Assembly: GCA_914767715.1 (NCBI GenBank)
Contig: OU612065.1
Span: 23,994,001 to 24,058,000 of the forward strand
Source: Membranipora membranacea
Taxonomy: Eukaryota; Bryozoa; Gymnolaemata; Cheilostomatida; Membraniporidae
Length of the DNA: 64,000 nucleotides
Direction: 5' to 3'
The notes below the pieces were generated by a model. The model worked only from the letters and a program-made list of their open reading frames with translations, did not search any database and had not been told where the DNA came from. This document shows, piece after piece, positions 45,982 to 59,714 of the stretch. Positions within the stretch are counted from its first letter, which is position 1. Every line of letters begins with the position of its first letter. The position numbers were made by a program, and so were the translations under genes.

Positions 45982-48900
45982 GTCGACTTACTAAGCCACA
46001 ACTATGACTGACTAATCCCTTACAACAACTTGCACGTAAAAAAACTTACAAACAACTGGCAGTCTCAGTGATGCGTTAACTTTGCTTCCATAGGAAACAA
46101 ATGAAGCTTGTGTATCCCACTTGTTGCTTTTTATATTAATAAAATCAATTTCAAAGTATTATTGGCTATCCACGGATAGATAAATGATATCTTTGAGTAA
46201 CTAGCCATTTAGTGCATTACATATTAGGCCGATGATACAGCTGATCATGATGAACACGCCTACATTCTCACAATAACTGAATAAACTTTATAGTCTGACA
46301 GGTAATGGGCCAATCATGATTTAAAATTTAGATAAGAGAAGAATAATACAAGGCCATAGATTTTCTTTGATGAAAATTTGTATACCCTGGCCTGTGCAAC
46401 CGAACTAATAAATGAAATCCTCTGAGGTAATTAATAGATATTCGATCAAATTCTGAAATCATGCCAATGTTCGGCTGATGAAGAATATTGACGCTCTGCT
46501 AAGTCAAGATCACTGTCTGTGGAATGAACTTACGTATATTCTAGGTATAGAGGGTAATTAATTATTGAAATTAGCAGATCAGACACTACAATATGAGAAT
46601 TATGAGTGGGTTCCCAAGCTGCAAAGAGCAGGCCGATATGTAAGTAGGTGCAAACAAAAACTATCCTGTGAAATACCGATTAGTTAAGTATTCTACAGGT
46701 ATGAGTGGCGAGCTAGTAGAACCATGTGTTCTCAGTGGTAAAATGCTAGAATATAGAACCATCAAATCTCCCATCATCATGAAAAGCAGAAAAAGCTAGA
46801 GTTTATTGGACACGTAATTCCGATAAGATAACTCAATATCACAATTCACAATCATTGAAACAACTATCGATGGGCCCAAAGTGTGACATCAAACATGGCA
46901 CCTGACCACCATATTTTTGGAATTGATATTTATGCATATTCTGAATATGCGCTGACACGTACTGTACGTACACGTACGTATTATATTTTGTCGGGGAAAG
47001 CGGGTCTTCCCAAATTATGTTCTGAGAAGCTATGCAAGCGCTTCCACATCACTGAGGGCAACCGATTGTCATAATTTTTCACAAAAAGGGAAATAGGATA
47101 TCACGTTGATGAAGATAATTTTGCAGCTGATATGAGCGACTGAGCAATGATAATGCAGGAGCTTTGTGAGGCTTTACGTATGTAGTGAATCAACGTATTA
47201 ATTATCTGCAACGCAGTAGCCGCTTCTTAGCATGTGATATGTGACGACAATTGCAAATGACGCAAATGGCATGCTTTACTGATTAGTAAGGGAAACCCAT
47301 GGGCCTGGGAATTCCCACTTTCAATAGAAGATAGTTAGATCTCCACTTCAGAAAAAATGACAAGATATTCCAAACTATGAGCTGTCATTTTGCATAAAGC
47401 CACGAGACCATCTTTTAGTTTGATATTGAGTATTCCACAACGGGCAGTGATCAGGAAATTTTGAAGATGTAATCATCGGAAAACAATCAGGAACTAAAAT
47501 AATATATGAGGGAAAATAACTGATTATTGCTTTTTCTAACAACTCCGTTCGTTCGAACATCTGTACTTTGAAGGAAAGATCTATCATTCTCTATTGTTGT
47601 GTAGTACTCGTAACCCATTGCCTCTCAAAACTAGGCCCAGAAGCAAGGCCTACGCTTTAGTCATCACCACGCAAAATCAGTCAACAATCTGCTAGTTACT
47701 TGAAAATTAAAAATACACAGAGAGTGACTTCCAGTGATTAACCCAAGTCTACCTATCACATAATCTGCATAGATGAGGGCTGACACTAATAAACACTCTA
47801 AGATATAACCATATACGATAATAAAATACTATATAGGATGATGGATATTATAATATTAATGACAATGGATAAAACACTTCTCACTGAAGTTTTGCAGCCC
47901 GGGTTCAGAGTGAATATTCATTTTTTGCGTTTATGCCAATGTGTTGTTATTTTCTTGCCATGAATATCATATAAATTTTTCTCACTTCTCATCTTTTTCT
48001 CATTTAACACATTTTTATGAATGATTATTATGACAATATAAGTATAATACATACCCTAAGTGAAAAGTTGGCCTTTTTGCACAGGCAAAACATTACTTAA
48101 CCCCATTACTTTATTTATAATCACACCTTAGCGAGACCTATGAATGGTGCGAGATTCATATAGTCTGTTCCCCCCATCTTCCTGATTTACCAAATCCAAG
48201 CTAATAATTGCTGCTCTAGCACATATAGTACGCCTAATAACATCAAACATCAAAATGTACCAACGCCAAAACTTAAATTGTAAATCCAAGTAATGACACC
48301 AAGGAGTTCGGAGTTATGTCCCAAACTCCCTAATGTCACATAAATGCATCATGTCATTCTATGTGATTTGTGAGTATAGAGAAAAAACCCCAATTTCGCG
48401 AACAACTGTATGCATGCCTCCTACCTCCTACCCCCCCTCCCCTGGATAATTGAAGGCATAAAAAGATAGATTCGTAGTCATATCGCTTATATTTCTATTT
48501 TTCTTTTCTGGCACTGAGTGCGAAACATTTTCAAAGAGATGCCTTTGGTTGCCAATAAAAATATATCTATGTTGCCTAAAATCAAGGATCCAGGAAGACT
48601 CAAACATTTTAGTGGTAAACAAACTAACATGATAGTCAGAAAAGTAAGATAAATCATTGACATCATATTTGTGGTTGTTATTATTTGTTACTATGATTTG
48701 TTATTATGATGTGATCCCTGTGCACTTCCAATTTTCATAAACAGTGGAATTAATCATTGAACCAAACCACCCTCCCTGAACCAAAGCAACATCGATTCTT
48801 CCTTAAAACACAAGAAGTTGTTCTCCCTTGTTCCATGTCACCACAACCTGCAGTGATCTCCTTTTTGTTGGATACTTTTTATTGGCAACTATATCATTTC

Positions 48901-49288
48901 TCCGCATAATACGTAACCTACACAAGTACCATCAACCTACCAAGAGTATCCACCTGACTAAATGTTAATGTGTATGTTGAATGTTCATGTTGAATGTTAA
49001 TGTTGAGTAAAATGAACACAAGCTTATCAACTTGGTAAGATCTATGGAGCCACATTGGTTATATTCTGCTAATGTTTTCACTTAGCGAGTAGATACGGTA
49101 GAGGCCATCTTTAACCAAAATTGAGGTGATAAAAAAAGAGTATCGCTGGATTCATCGCGATAACACTCAATATACCTGGCTCATAGATTGCGGGTAACGC
49201 AAGAATTAAGAACCTCCGTTCGGACATAGCATGAAGGTCATTGATTTATCGGGCATGAAAATTATGCTATCTATGTTAAGGGGTGAGC

Positions 49289-49583
49289 ACACACACACAG
49301 AAGGTACAAATAGTGAATTGTCGACCTTAGATACACATTAGTATAGTGTAATCTCAATGTCAATGTTTTTGTTATAGGTAGCCAGATTCGATCATGGATT
49401 TCCCAGACACACACACACATAAGGTACAGATTTTGAATTGACAATAATAGAATAACATGTTAGTATAATCTCAATGCCAGTGTGTTTTTGTTTTAGCCAG
49501 TATGTTTTTGTTTAAGTATTATGTTTGTTTTAGATGTAGTGTGTTTTTGTTTTGGGTAGCCATATCTGATCATGGATTTCCCA
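49289..49583. repeat. Imperfect tandem duplication with (AC)n heads
   Basis: Copy 1 (about 49289-49404) and copy 2 (about 49406-49582) each run from an AC dinucleotide tract and aaggtaca through atctcaatg and gtttttgtt to gatcatggatttccc. Copy 2 has extra gtgtttttgtttt units inside. Confidence 0.75.
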
Positions 49584-49905
49584 TCAACACCATCATGCAG
49601 CGTTGAACTTGGGTTAATAATTGCTCATAATTACATCTCAGCAAGTATCTGCAACAAATTAAATTTGCTTCGCAATCCTATAATCAGCTCAGAAATTTTA
49701 TTATTAGATAGAAATTTAATTTATCAGCGTGAGTAACGCTACTTGCAGAGTAATTGTTGATCTGACCAACCACTGGTTCAGAACAATACCGTTTGGTATA
49801 ATGCCATAACAGGTAGCTGACCAAGTTTTCAGTAGCAAACAAGTTGTGGAAATTATGTGAACACCATCTTGGCCACCACCTGCTAGTAATTGTGGTTCTA
49901 TTTTA

Positions 49906-49935
49906 ATCACAGAGTAGGATATCATACTCTGTGAT
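49906..49935. repeat. 30-bp palindrome (TCACAGAGTA family)
   Basis: Arms atcacagagta and tactctgtgat around a near-palindromic centre; third copy of the family found at 31125 and 32476. Confidence 0.75.
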
Positions 49936-50311
49936 GTAAGATTTCCAGCAAAATGAAATGTCTGGCAGGTCGAGCTCAGTTGTCGCCAAACAACAACAGA
50001 CAGTTAAACCAATCATTCCTATAAGACCGCCTACTGGTTTGGACTGATGCTATAAATAACAAAACCAAGATAAATCTCATTCAATTATCTTTGATATATT
50101 ACAGCTCAATTGTCAAGAATTATCTAATCTTGATAGAGCCAAGCTATCAAGATGTCAGAATTTAGCAGCCAGTGCCAGCTTGGACTCAAAACAGATTAGA
50201 TAAAAGACATTAATAGATATGGGTCTTGTGTAACACTGGTAAATGAAGTAGCTGAGTTGTTATGTTCCATGTCTCTACAAGACAGTGATGACAACAAGAG
50301 ACAGTTCTAAT

Positions 50312-50343
50312 CAAGGAGTAACTGTTACTGTGTGTACTCCTTG
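50312..50343. repeat. 32-bp hairpin (CAAGGAG family)
   Basis: Arms caaggagta and tactccttg separated by 14 bases. Confidence 0.6.
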
Positions 50344-52455
50344 GTCTAATCAAGCAAACCATAACTTCTAGCCCGCCCCCCAAACTCTTGCCACTGGTCT
50401 GAAGGGTATGGGGGGAGGAGCCCTAGTCACCACACCTAAAGAGGAGGTTCATACTCTAACCTTACTCACACCAGGATCTTACCCTTTCTTAATAATAATA
50501 TCCGTGCATTACACAAACAATTACTGGTATGACCAAATTGAAACAAGATGTTTACCTGGACCATCACTGTGAGCATCATCCACGATGAGCGAGCATCATG
50601 TCATATTAAAAATAAATTAATTGGCGAATTAAAACCTTCGTGCCAACTTCATCTATCGTTTCGTGATCATACCCTGGTTGCTTCTCAGGATATTTACAAG
50701 AATATGCTGTCAATCTATTCTTAACTGCTGAATTCTCTTCGATTTCATGTAAATATTTAACTGTATTTACTGATATTGATACAACAAAGGTGATATTCTA
50801 GTAAACCTTATAATCAGCAAATTAATTGATGTCGCCATTTGGGCTATTTATAGCAAATCAAATCTAGGTTTTGACTATTGGTTTTAGATATTACACTTCC
50901 TTTGCCAGACTTTGCGGGGCTCCTTCCCGCTTCTTAATTTCTTAGAGTTACAACCAGGTCCTGTGTCTATACTACCTGACACCTTGCCCCCATTTTTTTC
51001 CACAGTGATCAATTTATGCGTGGTGAGTGTGAGCGGTTACCAAACTATTGGCCGTGGAAGTAGCGACCTTGGTTGAGAAGATCGTGGTATCCGTCACGAA
51101 AGAGTTACCACACCACCATTGGGTGTCAAGCTCTGATCTGGCCGAGAAATGTAGGAACAAGTTCAGGGTCAAGCAGATTTAAATTTTATTTATGTTATTT
51201 TCCTTATGCAATATCCCCAGTGACCAGTATAATTGTAATAATCTTTTATCGATCACAGTTATGCCCCAGGGTTTCAATCTTATAGACCCATCCTGGCTAA
51301 AATTATGACACTTCATCTGGATTTGCTTTTCTCTCGGCCAAACCCAGGCAACCAACTGATCAGTACTGGTACCTGATTGTCAATATCGACTACCAAAAAT
51401 TGAAAAACTGCTACTACAAGAGGAAATACATTCTAGAGTGAGACATACCACACATTGGGCAGTTGGGTTAAAACTTTAGCTGCACCACTTGGTCATCAAT
51501 CATCGACTAAAGATATATTACCAATGTAGCTTGGGAGACTAGAACTAGAAAATAGCATACATTAGGCAGTTGGGCTGAAACTTTGATTGGGAGAAGAGAA
51601 CAGAGCTCATGGCAATTGGTAGATAATGAAATGACCGCAGCAACATGAGCAAACACGGTGACTGAGGAGTTCAAGTATCTACGAATTAATTATTTGCAAG
51701 TCAACAGCAGAGTCAGAGAACTGTAACAGTGCCAAAGCAAACCACTCATAAAAATATTGAGATAATTTAAAACACTTGCCTCGCCAAGGCTCGAGGGAAC
51801 CTAAATTAAGATACCTGCCGAAGATAAATTGTCTATCACATTCTATTCTATTCTCAAGTTGATGATATATGTGATTTGAGCTTCAACTTATCAGTTTCTC
51901 ACCTGATTATTACACACTTTTATCTCCAATTCAAACTGGATACGGAGAAATCACAGGAGTACACTGACACACATTTCGAAAGATTAACCTAATAAATCTT
52001 ACATTATCCTACCATATTATGCCATGACCATGTATTCTCATAAAGAAAATAAATGCCAGCTTGGCTGTAAATACAGTACCACCTGAGTAAAAGTTTCGAT
52101 AATGAGTAACAGTTTTATACTCAATCAAAACCCGAGATTCTGATGCATCGACAAAAAACCTGAGCTCCCCAACATCACATAACGGCACAAGAATAACTTC
52201 ATGTACTCTATTGAGCTCAGAGCATAACACCATAACAATTGAAACTATTTGGTAGATCATTTTCAAGATCGCCAGAGTCATATTATTATGATTTCAAACA
52301 TTTCATCCCCATTTGACCTCGAGTAGAAGCGCTTCCCATACCGTTCGAAGTTTTTTCAGTAATAGTGTTGTTAGGTGCAAAGTTTTGGCTGGAAGTTTGT
52401 TTCTTAGATCTATCACATTGAAAGAGGAAGCTGCGAGGGGAATGGTAGCACATAC

Positions 52456-52658
52456 CTTCTGGTTGATGATAATATTTTGACAAAAGCTGCCACCTGAGGA
52501 TCAAACACCTGACCGTTACTGGAGTTTCGCTGCTGTAGATGTCTGTATGCGTGTGGTGTGGATCTACTTCTCATTCGTACATATGGAGGCGGGTATCTGA
52601 TGGACGACTCGTGAACTGCCCCTCCGCATCCACTAGAATTCAAACTACTTGCTGACAT
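52456..52658 (-). CDS. PDE4: Candidate PDE4 alternative first exon D
   Basis: ATG at 52658 opens 67 codons plus two bases ending at a good donor, gtatgt. The peptide (MSASSLNSSGCGGAVHESS..., with basic YVRMRSRST and HAYRHLQQR, ending VKILSSTR) is Ser/Arg-rich, like the isoform-specific N-termini of long PDE4 proteins. It leaves in phase 2, matching the UCR1 exon; the junction codon would be Ser. It could belong to a different gene, but no other partner exon is visible on this strand before UCR1. Confidence 0.5.
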
Positions 52659-55600
52659 TGTCTATGCTTAGTTAACCTGTCAGGCCTAAAGCTGATGCCT
52701 AATTTAGATTAGCCTACAGATAACTCTATTTTAACTTTGATACTGAGGGTCGAAGATAAGTGAAATGAAGTGAGGTAATCCGTTTTCCTTCTCAGTTTCC
52801 TAGTATTCCTCTTATATACTCACAACTCCCACATGGCGCAGGGCATCGACTGGGAGTTGTTGACAGTGTTCGAACACTGACACTAGGTAGCGTAGGCAAA
52901 TAACAGCGTCTCGATGCCGATCCCACTGGAAAATGGTTGGACTTGCCACACGTCTTATCGATTCTGCCGAGAGGTGAATAAGATGTTATCAATGAATACT
53001 TAAATCACCATGTGTCTGCTGCCTGATGAACCAGCTTCTCCGATACGAAGCAGAGTCTGTACTTATACTTCCCTGTGTAGGCTGCTGACTGCTGACTGCT
53101 GAGGAAGCTAATTTATAGTCATTTATGATGTCAGTCAGATGAACGGATCATTAGTCAGCCAATGCCGAGCTATCAAAATATGGTATCAAACCTCCAAAGA
53201 TAAAATCCGACACGATGAGATAATAGTACACTAATACAACACTCTATTCCGACGGCTCCGGCACAATTGTGAGAGAGGTCAAGTGAGATCCTCTGTCAAA
53301 AGGTCCTTCAGAACTGCTCAACTGTATATTATTGTAATAAGATAAACCGCTTAGTGACGTGTTGAGTGGAAGCACTCAGTGTGATATGTATCTTACCAAG
53401 CGGGAGCAGTGGTATTATAGCTAACCGATGATTCCGAGACCAACGACCAGCAACGTTATATTAATTTCTCTTTACTGCGGAGTTTTAATTATGCGCCATT
53501 GTGGCCCCAGAGAAGACTACCAATTACATTCATATTTACTGTGACCACAAGCAGAATTATACTGCGGTAATTAAAGTTAGGCATGATGTAATCAGCGGTC
53601 TCAAGACTACAAAACTGAGGTGATTATACAGAAGAACTCACACACTATTGGTTACTTTTTACTCATCATAATTTTTTTGTCAGGATACTGTTGCATAAAC
53701 AAAGATATTACTACATATATAATCCCAGGCTTCTGCGTACATACAACGTACATACAACAGTGTATGTATGTGATAGTAATATGAACAAGTATACAAACTA
53801 CCCTCACTGTCAGACAGGCAGCAAATAATGTCTGCATTCACATGTTTACCGGAGGCCTTATAGTTTCATGTCTGCCATTTTACAAAACTAGTTCAGCTAA
53901 AAAAAGCCGTCTGGTTAGTCCGCTTCTGGTTCACCTACCCTGGAGCCCATAGACTACTTGTTAATAACATAGAAGATGAATGGCCTCTCCGTGAGGATTC
54001 TTTGCGGTATACACATGGGATAACAGTACATTTCTAAATATAAATACGATTTGTCTTTTCTGAGGGTGATTATCGCCCAAGTAGCCCAAGGAATACACGA
54101 GACTGCACTTGTGCGCGAATCCTGTATATTTATCTTGGCACTTCTCCCATAATAATTTATAAAGACAGAGTGGACTGTGTAAATGGATGTATGGTAGACT
54201 GTATAGTGTGCCCTCATCACCAGCAGTCAATAATCCAATTCCCTTCGGCATACCCTGTTGGACTCTTCTTCCAAATCGAAGCATAACAGACCGATTCAAA
54301 GGCTTCCAGGCACAGCAACTCTCATAATAGATTCTTATGATATTTTGGAAAGGAGTGGCACACTAGTTTTTTTCCACTATTCTTTATGCCTCTGGAAGCT
54401 ACATTCTGAGTGGGAATATATCTTCAGTAATAGTCGGTTCAAATACCTTTTAGGTGAACAGAACAGGAATTCCCTGGTTATCTATCAAGAAAGACAATAA
54501 TCTAAATTTTATTACCCCTCAGGTGCCAATACAGCCCTCTCAAAAGGTAAACATTGCGCAAAAAATATCTTCAAAGAATCATTGAAATACCAATTGAGTG
54601 TCATTATATAAGATAAGGTAATACGCCATGGTAAATGTTTCATAATTCGGCAGAATGAGGATAACTATATTTAGGTTTCCAGATTAGAGTTATCATATAT
54701 TAGAGTCAATAATAATCTTATACTCAAATATAGTGGTTGTAGCAATGAGTAAAATACTCCTTGGTTGTAGGATTTAGGATTTAGGTTTAAGTTTGTGATT
54801 TCAAGCCTTTATCACCGACAAACGAGTGAGAAAGAAGATAGATTGTACTGATAACAAGTTTGGTGCACAGGATTATCAGCCGAGTCAGTCAGATTCTTGG
54901 CTTTTTTTTATACATTCATTGAGTTGGGTAAATGCCAGCCACAAACAACATCAATATCTCTCAATGCTGACAAATTCAGTTAACAAGATAACCATGCCAT
55001 ATCATCATAGAATCAAATCTCAACACCTGAAACTCAAATCATCCTACCAAAAAACCATCTTTGTTAATATTTCATAGGGCTGTTATCGGTCATATCAAAA
55101 AATGCAGACATACTATAATGATATGGTAAGCAGGATAATAGGCTCTGACCAGGTGAACCATCTTGAACGCCAACACGAGAGTGATATCTACTCGGATCGT
55201 GTATTTAGTCTACGATCAAACCTGTACTCGAGAAGGAGATATCACATGCCAATGTCATATCCTTACAAGAAAGATCAGAGAGAACTGCATTGACGTACAC
55301 CATTTTATTCTTGCCGTGAAATAAATTGGAATAGTTCTCCCTTCTATTCCTGTAAGCTTATCGCAAATACAACATACAAGAGAAGACAATCCCTCGTTAA
55401 GAAAGTAGATTGACCAGATGAATGTCAGTATTTTGTGCATGCTCTGTTTTATCTACAGGTTATGGTAAAAAGCTTCAATGAACAGTTTTTGCTCTCCAAC
55501 TGTCTTTGTTGCCAGACGGTTGTTGATTTGTCCTCTCTCGCACAACAACATATAGAATCCAAGTAAACAACAGCATCTGTTTTGTGACTACAGTAATTGT

Positions 55601-55824
55601 TTTTATCAGATTCTTGTATTCAATTTTATACACTAATGGTTTTTTGCCCCTTAACCCTAGCTTGATGCAAGCACCGCAATAACACTATGTATTATCAGTT
55701 ATATTATAATGTTTTGTCAAGGCACGGTGACTTCTAGATAGAAGCTCGACATACGCTTACCTCGAAGCGATAATTGAACACAAAGAGATTATGTTATTTT
55801 CTCATTTCAGTCAAGGGTATGTCC

Positions 55825-55853
55825 ATAGACTTAATAACAATTATTAAGTCTAT
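55825..55853. repeat. 29-bp palindrome
   Basis: Arms atagacttaataa and ttattaagtctat pair perfectly around caa. Not related to the other palindrome families here. Confidence 0.75.
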
Positions 55854-56779
55854 AGGTATGTCATACTTTGGTGATAATATGAAGCCGGACAAAATACTGT
55901 CTATAAAAATTCGGACTATAGCACGATGTGTGGAAACTGTTTCCCCAAAGTCTGCAAACAGAGTATCGGATATTTCCAGCAATTATCGAGGGAAAATTTT
56001 GATTTCCATCCATGCTTGATCCTTGATTCAATGCGACAACAAGTACGCAAAGGGAAAATAGACAAACCTCAAATCACTTATTATCACCCTGGAGACTTTT
56101 ATACCTAGCTCCTGCAATTGTTATTTATGCAAATTCTTGATTCTATGTCTTCTAATTATGATTATTGGTGCTTTCTCGGCCAATGGTTACAGCGTTAACG
56201 ACATCATAGTAGTATGCCACATTTTACCAGGCAAGCTTCCAATTTCCAATAAATAGTTGAAACTACAACCTAGTGTCAGGACGAAATCTACCAAAAACCT
56301 AGTGTCAAGGAGCAAACAATAGCCAACAACTAAGTGCAAGTTATTTTTGCGATATAAATACACAGTGCGCACCACAAGGTCAGGTAGTAAAATCAAATCC
56401 TCATCGATGCTGTGCCGTATGGAACGGTACCTTATGTTACAGTATACCATATAAGAGTTAATGATAGCTAGAGTTTAAATCAGCTAGTTTGAAATTGACT
56501 TAACATAGTTGTCTCCGGTAACAATAAATTTCACCCTTTCTATCATGTGCAAAAGGGCGTACATTTCTTCCTGTGAATACCTTATTATCCTAGAGTATAA
56601 CGCTTTCAAGTGCCATGATGAGGCCTAGTAGTAAAACTTCCGTGGTTGTAAGGAAAACCTAAAACCCATACCAATGCAAGTCTCTCAATCGAAGGAAATT
56701 GTTCCATATGTAAAGTACTTCCATAGGGAGGAGCAGAGCGATAAAACTGCTGCACAAGACAAACAAAGTTTGAACTTAC

Positions 56780-57087
56780 TCTGAGATATAGACATCAGGA
56801 AGGCCGTGATCCCTGTCATCATCCGTGTTTATCCAGCTCGATATATTACCGACTAGTCTATTGAGACCTATCCTTGTAGTGAACGCCTCCCATTTTTCTT
56901 TCAGGGGCATGTTGAGCAGTACGTTATACCATGCGTTCAAACGAGTAATAATATATGCTTGCAGGCTTGTAACTTGAGCAAATTCGAATTGGTTCAACTG
57001 AGCGATACGATGGTCTCGATGACTACATTGAACAGTCTCTGCCAGTATGATTGATGAAGGTATATCATGTTCAATCTGATATGACAT
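56780..57087 (-). CDS. Candidate coding exon F, possibly an upstream PDE4 first exon
   Basis: An open frame runs for 138 codons on the minus strand up to a strong donor, gtaagt, at 56779. The first ATG in it is at 57087, giving 102 codons plus two bases. The peptide (MSYQIEHDIPSSIILAETV..., ending HGLPDVYIS) is neutral and partly hydrophobic, with no motif I recognise. It ends in phase 2, compatible with the UCR1 exon (junction Asp). Length, donor and phase together make chance less likely. The frame is also open upstream of the ATG, so it could be an internal exon of another transcript. Confidence 0.35.
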
Positions 57088-58333
57088 CAGAACAGAGGAA
57101 TAGCTGACCCAGCGATGTGATACAATCTCAACAAAGCAATGCTGTCTATGAGATGCAGTGGGCAGATAAAGCTGAGAATCAACAGCCGTCAACGTCTACC
57201 TTCCTCTTATCGCAGGCAGCAGCATCCTGTACAAGTCTGAACCTAAGCCAATACTTTCAGGCAGCACCGTCTAAGTACCTACATACGTCAACTCTGCGGG
57301 AGCGTCCACAATAGTTCCATGACAGCGATGTTTTATCAACACATTAGTATATATATATGTCACAACAACATCGAAAAACCATGGAAAAGTGTTAATCGTG
57401 ATGTTTCTTCTTCCAGTAATGTAAGAGAGTGGAAACAAGCTGACAAGCTGACACATTAAAGTTATTGCTGTCGGAGCTAATCAAATAGTCAATGTAATTA
57501 ATAATCTGAAAACCAATCTTGATCACAATTATCTAGAAACAGTAGAATTGTATATGGTAATAGAAAATAAATGAGTCCTATACTGTATTGTAACTGTGCT
57601 CTGTAATTTTCACTAAGTTGGACAGGTCACTGTTCAGTAATATTAGTAGAGGATTAGAGCCTTTCATTGACTGGATTACGTTACCTGATAGTTATAAGCA
57701 GATTAATCGAATCTAGGAGAAAAAGTTCTCAGGTGAAACTTGGCCAACATAGTATAGAGCTGCCTAAGCCACTCACATCAGCCGTAAAAATTCACACATC
57801 ACATTTACCAGCAGCGAAAAAATTAAAAACAGGTTATAATGTAACAAATAAACAAAATGTTAATCTCATCGCAGAGACTGTATTTTAAATGAGACATTCT
57901 CCAGCATATCGGCAGACAGTGGCAACATCATAAGGATATAAAAGAGTCAAGGATGATCAACTGGCACTGATCACAGCACTGACACCCACATGCTATCGAT
58001 CAAAAAACTGAGACCAACACGGCACTGATTGCAGTGAGACTGTGAGACCCAAATATCACTGATGGCAGCACAAGTGTGCAAACTTTGAATAGATGCAGTA
58101 TCCTGACATCTTACTCCAAATTTCTTTTTACTATTGACTCATAACAAAGAGCATCAAGCAAAGGGTGAACATTCATCAGCCGTACCGCAAAATGATGACG
58201 AGATGATAAATAAGACAACCAAAGCATGAGATCAAAATCCACAAACTGGAACCAAATAGGCAAACTTTATCAAAAAATACCGCTGAATGAGTCAGGGATA
58301 AGTGTGAGTACAAATCATCTGTTAGATTCCCCT

Positions 58334-58408
58334 GCCTTGTCACGAGGCCACTTATTTTGTTTATGTTGCGAAAACAAAATAAGTGGACGCGTGACGAGAC
58401 TAAAGGCA
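58334..58408. mobile_element. MITE-like hairpin with gccttgtcacg end
   Basis: The left arm gccttgtcacgaggccactt continues with attttgttt; the right arm is aaacaaaataagtgg then gcgtgacgagactaaaggc. The outer gccttgtcacg is shared with the element at 41104. Confidence 0.6.
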
Positions 58409-59714
58409 CCTGGATGGGAAAAAAGGGTTCAAAACATCATTATCTTACGACGATATGCGTAGATATCAAAACAGCTTAACCAACTTCTAGATTTTCAATT
58501 TGAGGAACGTATTTTGTCTAGCTTTGAGCAGGCAGCTAGGTATGATCCAATCTCAACTCACTGCTTACAGACTTTTTAGGACTCGAAATGAATAACCTGG
58601 GAGTTGCGCTATTTTTACAAAACTATCCACACAGGGAGACTGAGCATGAGATTGCGAACTTGTGGCAAGGATATTAAGCTAGCAAGCTGCAACCTAGTAA
58701 TCACATACCATCCAACAATTATATAGCATCACTAACATCTCCCAAGTCAAGTTGTTGACCTGATAATGTCAGCCATACCAATATAACTACTGTAATTGCA
58801 GGCCATTGCCAATAATAAAACTAAATGATAACCATTCCTCTATCACATTACCAGTAAGTAACATCTATAACTTTCAAATAATTTTGGTTATTCTATTTAC
58901 ACCATTAGGCCATCTAATCGTGAAACCCCCTCTTACGCCCCGGCAAGAAGCTATATGACATGAACTATGTTATCAACCCCTGACATAAGGAACCAACACA
59001 ATAACCCTCTAGCACATAATATAACCTCTTAAATCTATTTCAAGTAGCAATATGTAATAATCATTGTATACACACAACCCAAAACGGAATGGATAGTCAA
59101 TCGGCATTACCACTCAGAATCATGCAACTCAAAAGCCAAAATGTACATTAACGCTCTAGTCTAGATCAGTCTCTAAATTATGATTGCACAGCGAAAAACT
59201 GGTATCAAACCCGGATGAAGCTTTCTGTGACCATGTGCCATAATGATCACCCCCAAGGAATTAGGATGGGCCTAATGAAATCTACCATCGGTGAAGAAAT
59301 CATAATAACTATAATCACTATGATTTCTGGATTTCTGGATATTCAATAAAACAACAATACTAGAGGAATTCAACGCGGTACAACAAGCTAACTAGCTATA
59401 TATAGACCTCATGCAACACAAGATTTTGCCCACGGTTTGGTTCTAAGGAGAGGATACCATGCACTGTAGAAGCCGTAGCGTCATTCAGTTTCTCCACCAG
59501 AAATTTTTTTCCCACTGAGAGCGTAAGCCGTTCTAACAGCTCAACAAAACAATTGAAAAGTGATGAAGAATTGCTGATGTTTCTATAATGCTTAGGAAAC
59601 GCATTTGCGAGTGATATAATGAAACACAAAATTGCGTTTAAGCTGGTTGATGGAAGCTATCAATGAGAAAGTGATAAGCTTGAGCGGAAAATATGGAGGA
59701 GCTTATAAACTTAC

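Larger units (their letters stand above)
45982..52455. other. Non-coding stretch (5' intronic DNA of PDE4 if upstream first exons are used)
   Basis: About 6.5 kb with many stops in all frames and no recognisable exon. It includes the imperfect duplication at 49289-49583 and palindromes at 49906 and 50312. Confidence 0.5.

Noticed and set aside
52792-52992. 66-codon minus-strand ORF next to candidate exon D
   Set aside because: Its best donor leaves in phase 1, and the peptide has no family resemblance.
53961-54299. 112-codon minus-strand ORF as another PDE4 first exon
   Set aside because: The only good internal donor leaves in phase 1, which cannot join the UCR1 exon; no motif recognised.
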